DNA from: an uncultured bacterium
Lineage (GTDB): Bacteria > Vulcanimicrobiota > CADAWZ01
Reading direction: 5' to 3'
DNA: 34,257 bases
Assembly: GCA_949288455.1 (NCBI GenBank)
Contig: CASEKF010000054.1
Coordinates: 1-34,257 of the forward strand
Under the pieces are notes generated by a model that was not told where the DNA came from, did not search any database, and worked only from the letters and a program-made list of their open reading frames with translations. The translations under genes and the position numbers were made by a program. Shown piece after piece: positions 25,117-33,550 of the stretch. Each line of letters starts with the position of its first letter. Position 1 is the first letter of the stretch.

Positions 25117-27177
25117 TTACTTTTTCTTTTCTTGCTCTTTTTCACATCGCTTTAAATATTCGTATATCTCTGTGAACCCTTCTAGTTGCGCAAGTTCGGC
25201 TGGCGTATATCCCGAATCTGTTTTTACGTTGAGATCTGCCCCGGATGTAACTAATAGTTTTACTATATTAAGATGTCCTTGTTGTACCGCGCTATGTAGA
25301 GGAGTCTTATTAGTGATCGATTTTGCGTTTACGTCCGCCCCATGTTCAATAAGGAGTCGGCATATTTTTATACAGCCTCTGTTGGCCGCTTTAGCCAGAG
25401 GACGCCATTTGTCGATATATGCGGCGAAATTTGGATCTGCTCCGGCTCTAAGAAGTATTTCAGCGCTTGCATGCTTGCCTTGAGAAGCGGCTAAATAAAG
25501 CGGAGTTATGCCTTCTAACGTTGGAATGTTTATATTCTCTCTTTCTCTTATGCACTGTTTAAGTATTTTAGTGTTATCCCAGAATACCGCAAAATGTGGT
25601 ATTGTCCATTCTGCAAAAGCATATTTGCCTATCATATTACGGTATGAAGAATATACTTCTTTTATTGTTTTTAAATCATTTGTTTGGAACGCTTGCTTTA
25701 TATCCTTGAAAAATATATAGTCTAAAAAAATGTTATTTAAAGTATATAAATTAGAAAAATCAGTTATATTTAGTATATAATCCGCAATATGAGGAGATTG
25801 CATGATAAGCGAATGGCCTATAAGATTATTCCAATTCATTCTTACTTTTAAATATTCGAATATTGCGGAGATTCTTGCTCTTTGATGCTTGTTATATTCT
25901 TGATATGCGTCGGCTAAGTCAAGTTCGCTTGCTGTTTGATTTTTAAATTTATTTTGAGTTTCTACTAAATATTCCCAAGATACTAGAGTCTGTTCCGTAT
26001 GTATTCTTATAGTTTCGATAGAGGTATTCATAGTTTGAAATGCCGATCTTATTTCGTAAGTTCTATCTGAAATAAAAAGTTCTTGGTTTATTTTAGATTT
26101 ATTCAATTCTTCTTTTTTTATTTTTATTTCTTGCCAATCCTCAGGGTTTAGAAAGTTATATGTGCCTGTAATGCCGAGTCTCCAATACGTATTGTGAGAA
26201 TCGTCTTCTCTTTCAAAATAAGCGGAAGCGTTGATTTTAGGGTATAGAAGAGTTTTTGAAAGCTGTGACGCATATTCGGCTTGTCGAATGGCATAATTAG
26301 TTTTGAGCCAGTCAGGAGAATACTTGGAAGCATAGTTTATTATTTCTTCATTGATCTCTTGATCTGTCATCTGTTGTTTTAGCTTTTTTATAAGGTGCAT
26401 TGAAACGTCGTAAGCTTCTATCGTTTCGTATGTTAGAAAGACAGAATCCTTAGGAACCGATATGTTTGTAATTCTGCTTAGATTAAATATAGCGGTATTA
26501 TATTGATTTTCAGCTTCTATATATTCTCTATCAAGATTATGTATAAATACTTCAATTCTTGTAAGTTTCTCGGAGTCTTTTTGCGCAACTTCTTTTAAAA
26601 AATTTTCCGCATAATATTTAAGCGATTTTATATGTTTTTGTATCCTTTTAGCTTTCAGTAGATCTATATAAATATTATATGTGTCTCTTTCTACATTTAG
26701 ACTTTGCTGAAGTAAGTTTAACGTTTCATAGTAAATTTTTGTTCTCTCTAAATCGGAATTGTATTTATTTGCTCCAAAATATATGAGAGGTTGAATTATC
26801 TCGAAAAAATAATTGTTGTACTGCTGAGTTCCTAAGTCATGTTGACGATATGTCTTATTAGAAAAATTGAATTCTCCGCTTCCTTTTGGAAAATATCCCA
26901 TAAAAGCTTTTTGATATCTGCTCTTTTGGATTTTAACGTTTGATTCTTCTATTTTAATAGAAAGATTATTGTTTATAGCGTCGTCTAAGGACGATTCTAA
27001 GGTTTGAGTATGGTTACATTCTTCATTGGAGTCTTCAATATATATGAGTTTATTTTCAGAGCGGTTTTCTATTTGCCGTTTTTTGTTTTGAGCTTCCTCA
27101 GAGCCGAAAATGGCGACGAATGGTAAAGATATAGCGATATATAAAATCAGGGTTAGAAAAATTGCAGTTTTATTCAT
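25117..27177 (-). CDS. TolC-type outer-membrane efflux protein fused to ankyrin repeats
   Basis: 686 residues. A signal peptide covers about 1-25. Residues about 60-460 resemble the OEP/TolC family: coiled helices with duplicated halves, strand-like stretches SGEFNFSNKTY and NASAYFERED, and QNKFKNQTASELDLADAYQEYNKHQ near the end. The family forms trimeric channels across the outer membrane. Residues about 525-680 are ankyrin repeats, four clear (starting near 556, 590, 623 and 656, with TPLHSAVQQGHLNIVKLLV as the best) plus a degenerate one before. In a TolC topology this tail would be periplasmic. The reading frame is continuous. It is the last gene of the operon, 26 bases after Nif3, and convergent with the heparinase-like gene. 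Confidence 0.85.
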   Translation of the reverse strand: MNKTAIFLTLILYIAISLPFVAIFGSEEAQNKKRQIENRSENKLIYIEDSNEECNHTQTLESSLDDAINNNLSIKIEESNVKIQKSRYQKAFMGYFPKGSGEFNFSNKTYRQHDLGTQQYNNYFFEIIQPLIYFGANKYNSDLERTKIYYETLNLLQQSLNVERDTYNIYIDLLKAKRIQKHIKSLKYYAENFLKEVAQKDSEKLTRIEVFIHNLDREYIEAENQYNTAIFNLSRITNISVPKDSVFLTYETIEAYDVSMHLIKKLKQQMTDQEINEEIINYASKYSPDWLKTNYAIRQAEYASQLSKTLLYPKINASAYFEREDDSHNTYWRLGITGTYNFLNPEDWQEIKIKKEELNKSKINQELFISDRTYEIRSAFQTMNTSIETIRIHTEQTLVSWEYLVETQNKFKNQTASELDLADAYQEYNKHQRARISAIFEYLKVRMNWNNLIGHSLIMQSPHIADYILNITDFSNLYTLNNIFLDYIFFKDIKQAFQTNDLKTIKEVYSSYRNMIGKYAFAEWTIPHFAVFWDNTKILKQCIRERENINIPTLEGITPLYLAASQGKHASAEILLRAGADPNFAAYIDKWRPLAKAANRGCIKICRLLIEHGADVNAKSITNKTPLHSAVQQGHLNIVKLLVTSGADLNVKTDSGYTPAELAQLEGFTEIYEYLKRCEKEQEKKK

Positions 27178-27203
27178 TGTATTTTTTTTGTGTAAATATA
27201 TAA

Positions 27204-27977
27204 TTAAAGACCTGTTGGAAGATCAAAAAATTCTGTTTCTATATCGTATTTTTTCTTTAAGTAGTTCATTAAAGCTTTTATGCCTGTAGTTTCCGTGGCG
27301 TAATGTCCTGAACATAACATTGAAGAGCCGCATTCCAAAGCTTGATGATAATAAGCATGCGACGTTTCTCCGGTGATAAATAGATCTAATTTTTCTTCCG
27401 CCGCTTCGCTTATGCTTGAAGCCGAACTTCCGGAAATAATGCCTACAGTTTGAATTTTTTTATTTTTACAAGGCGAGATCATAACGCTATCGGTATTTAA
27501 AGCTTTATCTATTATCCTTTTTATGTCTAGAATAGTCGCGGCTGTTTTAAGACGTCCTTTAACTCCGATAGCGTGTCCTTTATAAATATGGAACCCTCCT
27601 TCGATTGTAAAGTCGGGTATTAAAGAAGCTATGATTTTGTTGTTCCCTATCTCAGGATGAATATCAAGCGGAAGATGCGCAGCGTAAAGAGATATATCTG
27701 CGGAAAACATTGTTTTAATTCTTGTCTTTGTCGCTCCTGCGATTGGAAGAGGAGCTTTCCAAATCATTCCATGGTGACAAATCAACATTTGACATTGCGA
27801 TTTTATCGCCGCTTCTATAGACGGCATACAAAAATCTACTGAAAACCCTATTTTTGATATTTCGCCGCAGCCTTCTATTTGTAATCCGTTTAACGCATAA
27901 TCTTCTATTGAAGCTACGTTTAAATATTCGTTTAAAAATAATATTAACTCGTCTCGGTTAATTTTTTTTCGCGTCAT
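27204..27977 (-). CDS. Nif3-like dinuclear metal-centre protein (DUF34/YbgI family)
   Basis: 257 residues, usual for the single-domain family. The metal ligands are in place: CHHG (H68, H69), AAHLPLDIHPEIGNN with H101 and D105, and the C-terminal SGHYATETTG with His and Glu. A glycine/serine block IISGSSASSISEA also matches. The family is widely conserved and was formerly annotated GTP cyclohydrolase I type 2, but its biochemical role is unsettled. The start at 27977 overlaps the end of the preceding gene by 20 bases, supporting translational coupling. Confidence 0.93.
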   Translation of the reverse strand: MTRKKINRDELILFLNEYLNVASIEDYALNGLQIEGCGEISKIGFSVDFCMPSIEAAIKSQCQMLICHHGMIWKAPLPIAGATKTRIKTMFSADISLYAAHLPLDIHPEIGNNKIIASLIPDFTIEGGFHIYKGHAIGVKGRLKTAATILDIKRIIDKALNTDSVMISPCKNKKIQTVGIISGSSASSISEAAEEKLDLFITGETSHAYYHQALECGSSMLCSGHYATETTGIKALMNYLKKKYDIETEFFDLPTGL

Positions 27978-28665
27978 TTTTTTCGCCTTCTTTACGTTGC
28001 ATTATATGAAGAGAGCCTTTATCGTCGTTTTTTGGAAGCGTTTTCAAGTATTCGTTTAATTCAAATTGATAAAATTCAGCTTTTTCGCTTTGACCAATAT
28101 GTTCCAGAGAATCAATTATTCTGGAGTTTACCCAAACTACCTTCATAAAATCATCGTAAGAAGGAGTTTTTTGTTCTCTTAATTCTCGAGCTTTTAAAAG
28201 ATAGGGCAGAGCTTCCGAGTAATTTTTAGCCATATAAAGCAAAAAACCGTATTCCCAGTTTAATTCAAACGAATTTGGATTGTAAGTTAAGCCTTCTTTT
28301 AAAAAATTCATGCTTTCTTTATACATTCGTAAGTTTACGGCCAGATGATACGCTCCAAAGTCATAGGCTTGTACAAAATGAGGATCCAGAAGCGTGATAA
28401 GACGAATTAAAGGCATGATAGGCTCGTTTATATTTAAGGGTTTGCCTGCAAATTCATATTCATGATGATAATAATCTGTTTTCATCCAAAGAAGAGCCGC
28501 GGCAGTATATCTCAATTCTCCTAATATATCTAAAAGCGCGGAAGCAGAGTAGTCGACGGTCGTTTTGGCTTTGAAATTTTTGTCTGCGTAATCGTCTAAT
28601 AACGTAGCCGAGAAAATTATTACAATTAAAAGCGCGGCAAGTAAAGCTATGGTTTTTGTCTTCAT
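27958..28665 (-). CDS. Membrane-anchored TPR-like protein
   Basis: 235 residues. An N-terminal hydrophobic segment (about 5-22) acts as an uncleaved anchor or signal. It is followed by helical repeats: FVQAYDFGAYHLAVNLRMY, SMNFLKEGLTYNPNSFELNW, YGFLLYMAKNYSEALPYL and SRIIDSLEHIGQSEKAEFYQ, giving about three TPR-like pairs in the periplasm. It is encoded seven bases after the small membrane protein and directly after an ABC-2 exporter pair, so a partner role in that exporter is plausible (inference). No enzymatic motif. Confidence 0.8.
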   Translation of the reverse strand: MKTKTIALLAALLIVIIFSATLLDDYADKNFKAKTTVDYSASALLDILGELRYTAAALLWMKTDYYHHEYEFAGKPLNINEPIMPLIRLITLLDPHFVQAYDFGAYHLAVNLRMYKESMNFLKEGLTYNPNSFELNWEYGFLLYMAKNYSEALPYLLKARELREQKTPSYDDFMKVVWVNSRIIDSLEHIGQSEKAEFYQFELNEYLKTLPKNDDKGSLHIMQRKEGEKNDAKKN

Positions 28666-28672
28666 TTCACCG

Positions 28673-29059
28673 TTATTCTTTCTTTGTTGTTTTCTTTAAC
28701 TTAGGTTTGTATATTCTAAATAACGAAGCCGTTATAAAAATAGCCCAGACCGCGTAGCTTTGTTTTTGCATAGTTTTAATAGTTTCGGGAGTCCTCCATG
28801 CCGTATGAAAAAATTCGTCGCATTCTAGGCATTCTTCGCCTTCTTCATGGCTATGCCCTTTTTGGCCGAACGCCGCTTGAACTTCATACTGTAAATCGTC
28901 GTCTATATAATTGTTTCCGTTGTTGCCGGAAACGTTATGTTGACTGTCATTTTGTACGGAGACGTTGGAAATAGGCTCCGCTTTTGATAAAGGAGCTGAT
29001 AAAATTGGTTGCGACGAGATTATAATTATAGCTATAATTATAAGATGAAATTTTATCAT
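28673..29059 (-). CDS. Small membrane protein with His/Cys motif, function unknown
   Basis: 128 residues from ATG 29059. It has a signal peptide or anchor (IIIAIIIISS, cleavage after LSA possible), a polar middle and a C-terminal membrane helix (YAVWAIFITASLFRIY) followed by a lysine-rich tail. The segment HSHEEGEECLECDEFFH combines His, Glu and CxxC and could bind metal. A TTG at 29089 would overlap the permease gene by 20 bases and would spoil the signal-peptide pattern. It lies between the ABC-2 permease and the TPR-like protein. Confidence 0.68.
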   Translation of the reverse strand: MIKFHLIIIAIIIISSQPILSAPLSKAEPISNVSVQNDSQHNVSGNNGNNYIDDDLQYEVQAAFGQKGHSHEEGEECLECDEFFHTAWRTPETIKTMQKQSYAVWAIFITASLFRIYKPKLKKTTKKE

Positions 29060-29069
29060 AAAAAATATA

Positions 29070-29843
29070 TCACAGATCCTTTCTGTCAAAAGTGAAGGCA
29101 GCTAAGATGATAATGACGGCTATATAGGCGAGACCGTATATTAAGCACCATAAAAAATAACCGGGAAGCAAATTATGAGAATGAACTATAGCGTCTTTTA
29201 TATTAAAACAGTCGAATTTCGGAAGAATCAGTTTTAAAATAACTATTCCGTTGATTAAAGTTTCAGGAAGTTTCCCTGACAAGTATTTTACGTAAGGACT
29301 GGATATGCCGCCTACGATAAATAAAAAAATGGTCGTCGATAACGCTAGGGGGTATGAAGTTATCAGTGAGAAAAGAAGCATTATAGCTCCCAATATGCCG
29401 CATTGGAGTATATTTAAGACTATAGCTTGCGGCACCATCCAGTTCCAGCCGTCTCCGTAGATAAATAAAACTATCATTAGTTCTGCGCCTAGAATTATTA
29501 AATTTGCCGCTACAAGAAGCATCATTCCTATATATTTTCCCAAAATGTAGATTCCGCGCGTTATCGGTTGGGTAACTATCGGGTAAATCGTTTTATGTTC
29601 TATTTCATTTGGAATTACGTTTAAAAATATACTCAAAGTGAAAATTATTCCAAACAAAGATATTCCTGATAACGAAATATCTTTCATTATAGGCAATTGA
29701 GCTCCTAAGTTAAACGAAGTGAATGATGCGGAGAAGGCTATTAATAAAAATGAAAAAAATAAAAGAATATACAATATTTTTTTTCTGATATTTTCTTCAA
29801 CGGCTAGTCTTGCTATTATTAAAACTTGCTGTAAAGTGTTCAT
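29070..29843 (-). CDS. ABC-2-type transporter permease
   Basis: 257 residues with six hydrophobic segments. The topology is that of ABC-2 permeases: N-terminal helix after RLAVEENIRKK, then IIFTLSIFLNVIPNEIEHKTIYPIVTQP, with the conserved amphipathic E-x-x-x-T-I-x-P-I-V-T-Q-P element. Its ATG overlaps the ATPase stop by four bases, so the two form an exporter pair. The group resembles NosY/GldF-type permeases. Substrate unknown. Confidence 0.88.
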   Translation of the reverse strand: MNTLQQVLIIARLAVEENIRKKILYILLFFSFLLIAFSASFTSFNLGAQLPIMKDISLSGISLFGIIFTLSIFLNVIPNEIEHKTIYPIVTQPITRGIYILGKYIGMMLLVAANLIILGAELMIVLFIYGDGWNWMVPQAIVLNILQCGILGAIMLLFSLITSYPLALSTTIFLFIVGGISSPYVKYLSGKLPETLINGIVILKLILPKFDCFNIKDAIVHSHNLLPGYFLWCLIYGLAYIAVIIILAAFTFDRKDL

Positions 29844-30808
29844 ATCGTTACCTTTTCTATTTTTGTCGATAGATTTTCAGAGTTTGCTTTTTCAGGCATA
29901 ATTAGATTAAAGAAAGTTTCTTCTAAATCGGAATAACCCGGGAATAAGTCCGTTATTGTTTCTTCTGCTTCGGCTATCATTTTAAAAACTTCAGAAAGAT
30001 TTTCCTGCGCCGTAGTTAATCTTAAGAATCCGTCTTTTTCTTCTCGAATCTTAAATCCTTTTTGCGTAAGGATAGAATTGATCTTTTGATTTTTATTTGT
30101 AAAAAGCAATGTATATACTTTTTTATCATAATTAAGCAGATCCGCAAGTTTTTTTATACAGACCATTTTCCCTTTGTTTATTACGCCTATCGTATCGCAT
30201 ACTGTTTCTACTTCCGATAGGTGATGGGAACTTAAAAAAATCGTAATGCCTTTATTTTTTAATCGCTTTATTATGTCTTTTACTTCTTTCCTTCCTATTG
30301 GATCTAATCCGCTAGTAGGCTCGTCTAGAATAAGAAGCTTTGGATTGCCTATAAGCGAAAGGGCTATGCCAAATCTTTGCAGCATACCTTTTGAAAAACT
30401 TTTTAGTTTTTGCTTTTTTCGATCGTCTAAACCTACAAGTTTTAAGTTTATATCAATTCTATCTTTTATTTCGTTCCTAGGTATGAGTTTTAGCGAGGCA
30501 TAATAACGCAAAAGCGTTTCAGCTTCCATAAAGGTATAATAATAAGCTATTTCAGAGAGATAGCCGACTTCTTTTTTAGATTCGGGGCTGCCGGCTTCTT
30601 TTCCCATTATGGAAACTTTGCCTGAAGTAGGGGAAATAAGCCCCATAAATAATTTAATTGCAGTAGTCTTACCTGCTCCGTTTGGACCTATGAATCCAAA
30701 GACGTTTCCTTCTTCAATTTGTAAATTGAGATTTTCAAGAGCATATATTTTTTTTCTCTCGGAAGAATAAATTTTTGAAAGTTGTTCCGTTTCTATTGCA
30801 AGAGCCAT
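29840..30808 (-). CDS. ABC-2-type transporter ATPase
   Basis: 322 residues. Walker A GPNGAGKTT, Q-loop VGYLSE, a signature-like FSKGMLQR, Walker B LLILDEPTSGLD and H-loop SSHHLSE. The C-terminal extension of about 100 residues ending in ETFFNLI is typical of ABC-2 exporter ATPases (CcmA/NatA/NosF-like). The usual LSGGQ is replaced by FSKGM, which is common in this subfamily. GGAG precedes the ATG. It pairs with the overlapping permease gene. Confidence 0.93.
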   Translation of the reverse strand: MALAIETEQLSKIYSSERKKIYALENLNLQIEEGNVFGFIGPNGAGKTTAIKLFMGLISPTSGKVSIMGKEAGSPESKKEVGYLSEIAYYYTFMEAETLLRYYASLKLIPRNEIKDRIDINLKLVGLDDRKKQKLKSFSKGMLQRFGIALSLIGNPKLLILDEPTSGLDPIGRKEVKDIIKRLKNKGITIFLSSHHLSEVETVCDTIGVINKGKMVCIKKLADLLNYDKKVYTLLFTNKNQKINSILTQKGFKIREEKDGFLRLTTAQENLSEVFKMIAEAEETITDLFPGYSDLEETFFNLIMPEKANSENLSTKIEKVTI

Positions 30809-30825
30809 GTCATATATCTCCGTAA

Positions 30826-31698
30826 TTATTCAAATTTGCATATAGGCTCGGCAAAATTTTCCGTAATTTCTCCCTGAGCCATTCTTATAAGTTGGGCATC
30901 CAACTCTTTAAGACTTTGTTCCGGGATGTAACTAAATTCTATCCAGCCTTTTTTTTCACCCGATTCTTTCGTTTGTTCGCATAGGAAAGACGCTCCTACC
31001 GCAATAGGCTTTTCTCTTTGGTTAAAGAAAATTTTCATTAGAAATTCATTTTCCCTATCCGTAGCTATCGGAGTTTTTGACGAATATTCGAGTCCTTTAT
31101 TAGATAAAACAGTAATACAAGGAAAATAGGTATTCCATTCTTCATTTTCTTCGCTATATATTTGAACGTTGAAAAATTTTTTAGGATATAGCGTTCTTCT
31201 TTTAGTTCTAGCGCTAATAGCGTAATTTCCGGCTATGCAAGTGATTATTATGCCGGCTTCAGGGGATAGATATTCGTACGAAAGAATATATTTTTTCAAG
31301 CTGTTTTGGCCTATTTTTTTTTCTTTAACTTTTACCGTGCATTCTCCAAAGTCGCCGTTATACAGGAATTTAATGGAAATAGGGAGATTAAAGGGAAGTT
31401 CGGTTTTAGTTATTATAGTAAATTCATCGTCTCCTATTTCGTCAATATAAACGTATTCTTTAGCGGGATATTCGCTGCCTGAAAAAAATTCTATTGGAAA
31501 AGTCTGTTTTAAAGTTATTCTTTGCGGCAGAAGTATTTCTATATCTTGATTATCTAAAGGCATTTCAGATGAATTTTCGTTATTGTCTCGCATATCGGCG
31601 GTTGATTCTTGTTCGACTGAGTTTTTTTGCGAAGTTCCAGGGTCCTCATTGTCTTGATTGTCTTGCCGGTTTTCCGATATATTGTCTGCCGAACACAT
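30826..31698 (-). CDS. PilZ-like domain protein
   Basis: 290 residues. About 50 N-terminal residues are acidic and Asn/Gln-rich. A beta-rich domain (about 55-160) resembles a YcgR-N/PilZN-type barrel. Residues about 163-250 resemble PilZ: R164-T-K-R-R168 fits the RxxxR c-di-GMP motif, and V-L-S-N-K-G-L (about 196-203) aligns with (D/N)xSxxG but has Val in place of the Asp/Asn. No membrane helix. If functional it would be a cytoplasmic c-di-GMP receptor, but the missing acidic residue makes binding uncertain. AAGGAG precedes the ATG. The assignment rests on motif pattern only. Confidence 0.6.
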   Translation of the reverse strand: MCSADNISENRQDNQDNEDPGTSQKNSVEQESTADMRDNNENSSEMPLDNQDIEILLPQRITLKQTFPIEFFSGSEYPAKEYVYIDEIGDDEFTIITKTELPFNLPISIKFLYNGDFGECTVKVKEKKIGQNSLKKYILSYEYLSPEAGIIITCIAGNYAISARTKRRTLYPKKFFNVQIYSEENEEWNTYFPCITVLSNKGLEYSSKTPIATDRENEFLMKIFFNQREKPIAVGASFLCEQTKESGEKKGWIEFSYIPEQSLKELDAQLIRMAQGEITENFAEPICKFE

Positions 31699-31713
31699 AT
31701 TATTGTCTCCTTT

Positions 31714-32802
31714 TCAGTTCATTTTCTCTTTAATTTCTTCTCTTAATTTTTGCGTATATATTTTCGAAGGACCAAAAGCGTTCTTTTTGGGAGAGTATGC
31801 GTCCGGATATTCGCTGTCGTTTAAATCCATATATTCTTGGGCCGTTTTGTTACCCTCGGCCGCTTCTATTTGAGAGTAAATTTTATCCGGCGATATTTCA
31901 AATTTTTTACATAATTCAAATAAAAGATCGGTAAGGCTTTCTTTTTGAATTTCATTATTTTCTAATTGTTGCGACGATACGCCTATTAACTCTATTGTGA
32001 ATGCCTTATGTTCTAATCCTTCGCATCCTCGTGTTTTAAGATTGAGCGGCATAGTTTGTATTATCATACCGTTTATATCTATAACGAAATGCGACGAAAG
32101 GTGTCCGTACATGCCGCCGTCGTCTCCTTCGTCATATACGGAGCCCAGCGTATACATATTTAGCAGAGTTCCCAACGACGGCGCTTTTAAACAACGAATC
32201 GTTATCAGAGACGGATTGTCTAAGTTTGTCGAAGGATCGTCATAATGTACTTCAAAGTATTCTGAATATTCTCCCTCCCATTCTTCATAAGGAAGTAGTT
32301 TTTCCATGATTCTAAGAGTTCTGGGAAGAGTATAGTCTATTTCCCCTTCGGCATCTTTGTCAAGTTTTGAGTCATTTGTCCGACTATAACCTTTTATTAC
32401 GATATTTACGCTACGGTCGTCGCCGTTTATTCTTACTAAAGGCTCGGGTTCGACCATAGAAGAAGCGTCGGTTTGAGGAGTCGAGTCAGGCGAAGGCGAT
32501 TGTGCTTGTTTTGCGTTAGAATCTGTAGAAATATTTTTTTTGTCAAAGCTTTCTTTTTTCTTTTTAAGAGAAGAGGATGGAAAATTAATCGTTTTTGCTT
32601 TTTGTTTTAATCGTTCTACGTCTTTATTTGTTATAACTTTAGAGTTTGTATCGCTATATGTTGTCCGTTTCAAAGCTTTTATGTTTTCGTTGGTTATCGT
32701 TTCTCTTCCGTATATCGACGCATATAAAGTCAACGCGAAAATAACGCTTGCCGTAAACATAAAAAATATGTAGTTAAAGTTGTATTTTTTGTTTGTCGTC
32801 AT
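31714..32802 (-). CDS. Membrane-anchored amidase_2/PGRP-like protein, probably inactive
   Basis: 362 residues. A membrane anchor spans about 11-30, then a charged Ser/Thr/Pro-rich stalk to about 150. Residues about 185-330 follow N-acetylmuramoyl-L-alanine amidase type 2: SSHFVIDINGMIIQTMP (236-252) and KAFTIELIGVS (266-276) are well conserved. The first zinc histidine expected before this block falls at R203-C204, and the last (usual HxxxA...K) reads Q311-I-E-A-A-E-G-N-K319. It may thus bind peptidoglycan without cleaving it. It would sit at the inner membrane facing the periplasm. It lies 33 bases downstream of the SMR gene. Confidence 0.72.
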   Translation of the reverse strand: MTTNKKYNFNYIFFMFTASVIFALTLYASIYGRETITNENIKALKRTTYSDTNSKVITNKDVERLKQKAKTINFPSSSLKKKKESFDKKNISTDSNAKQAQSPSPDSTPQTDASSMVEPEPLVRINGDDRSVNIVIKGYSRTNDSKLDKDAEGEIDYTLPRTLRIMEKLLPYEEWEGEYSEYFEVHYDDPSTNLDNPSLITIRCLKAPSLGTLLNMYTLGSVYDEGDDGGMYGHLSSHFVIDINGMIIQTMPLNLKTRGCEGLEHKAFTIELIGVSSQQLENNEIQKESLTDLLFELCKKFEISPDKIYSQIEAAEGNKTAQEYMDLNDSEYPDAYSPKKNAFGPSKIYTQKLREEIKEKMN

Positions 32803-32835
32803 TCCAATAGCTCTTTCCTTTACTGATATTCTCTA

Positions 32836-33186
32836 TTATGAATGCGCAGTTCCGATTAAAGCTACTCCGGCTATGATAAATATTATCCCTATTATTTTAT
32901 TTCTATTTATTTTTTCTTTCAAAAAAATTTTGGCAAGTATTATAGTCCATATATAACTTAACGAAACGAATGGATATAGAACCGTTATATCGGCGCTTTT
33001 TACCGCGATTAAGAAAGGTATTGTCGAAATAAAAAAACAAAAGCCTCCCATCCAAAATTTAATATTAAGAAATAATCCTAGTCCGGAACCTTTACCGTCT
33101 AACGAAGCGTATTTAAAAAGTAACGATCCCCAAGCGCTTATCATTGTGCTAAGAATTACTAAAAGTACGGCGTAGAGATACGTCAT
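32836..33186 (-). CDS. SMR/EamA-type small membrane transporter, subunit 2
   Basis: 116 residues with four transmembrane helices. Motifs include ISAWGSLLFKYASL in the first helix and VLYPFVSLSYIWTIILAKIFLKEKI leading to the last helix. This is the small multidrug resistance/EamA half-transporter type, and resembles ArnE/ArnF-like lipid-carrier flippase subunits more than EmrE, as the EmrE membrane glutamate is not evident. The start overlaps the upstream partner gene by four bases. Confidence 0.82.
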   Translation of the reverse strand: MTYLYAVLLVILSTMISAWGSLLFKYASLDGKGSGLGLFLNIKFWMGGFCFFISTIPFLIAVKSADITVLYPFVSLSYIWTIILAKIFLKEKINRNKIIGIIFIIAGVALIGTAHS

Positions 33187-33548
33187 TTATTTTGAGTCTC
33201 CGTTCCATATCCTATAATTGTTACTCCGGTAATTATCAAAACTGTAGCTATCCATTTGTAAATATGTATAGTTTCCTGTAAAAAATAAGAAGCGAATAAG
33301 TTCACCCATATATAAGAAAGAGACAGCAGAGGATATATAGTAGATAAATCGTTATCTTTCATAGACGTAGTCATTAGAATAGAACTTATAATATACAGAA
33401 TTAATCCTAACAAAACATAGAAGTTTGAGGCTATCGCGGCAAGATTCATTTCCAAGGCCGGAGCGCCTTTTTTGTATAATATTTGAGCAAAGCCTATAAT
33501 TATAGTCGTTATGACCATAAGTAAGATAGAACGTTTTGTTTTAGACAT
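33183..33548 (-). CDS. SMR/EamA-type small membrane transporter, subunit 1
   Basis: 121 residues with four transmembrane helices and a layout parallel to the next gene: GFAQILYKKGAPAL in the first helix and TIYPLLSLSYIWVNLFASYFLQETI before the last. The shared YPxxSLSYIW block shows both genes derive from a duplication. They probably form a heterodimer, as ArnE-ArnF does. It starts two bases after the stop of the preceding gene with no clear ribosome-binding site, so translation is probably coupled. Confidence 0.82.
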   Translation of the reverse strand: MSKTKRSILLMVITTIIIGFAQILYKKGAPALEMNLAAIASNFYVLLGLILYIISSILMTTSMKDNDLSTIYPLLSLSYIWVNLFASYFLQETIHIYKWIATVLIITGVTIIGYGTETQNK

Positions 33549-33550
33549 AT

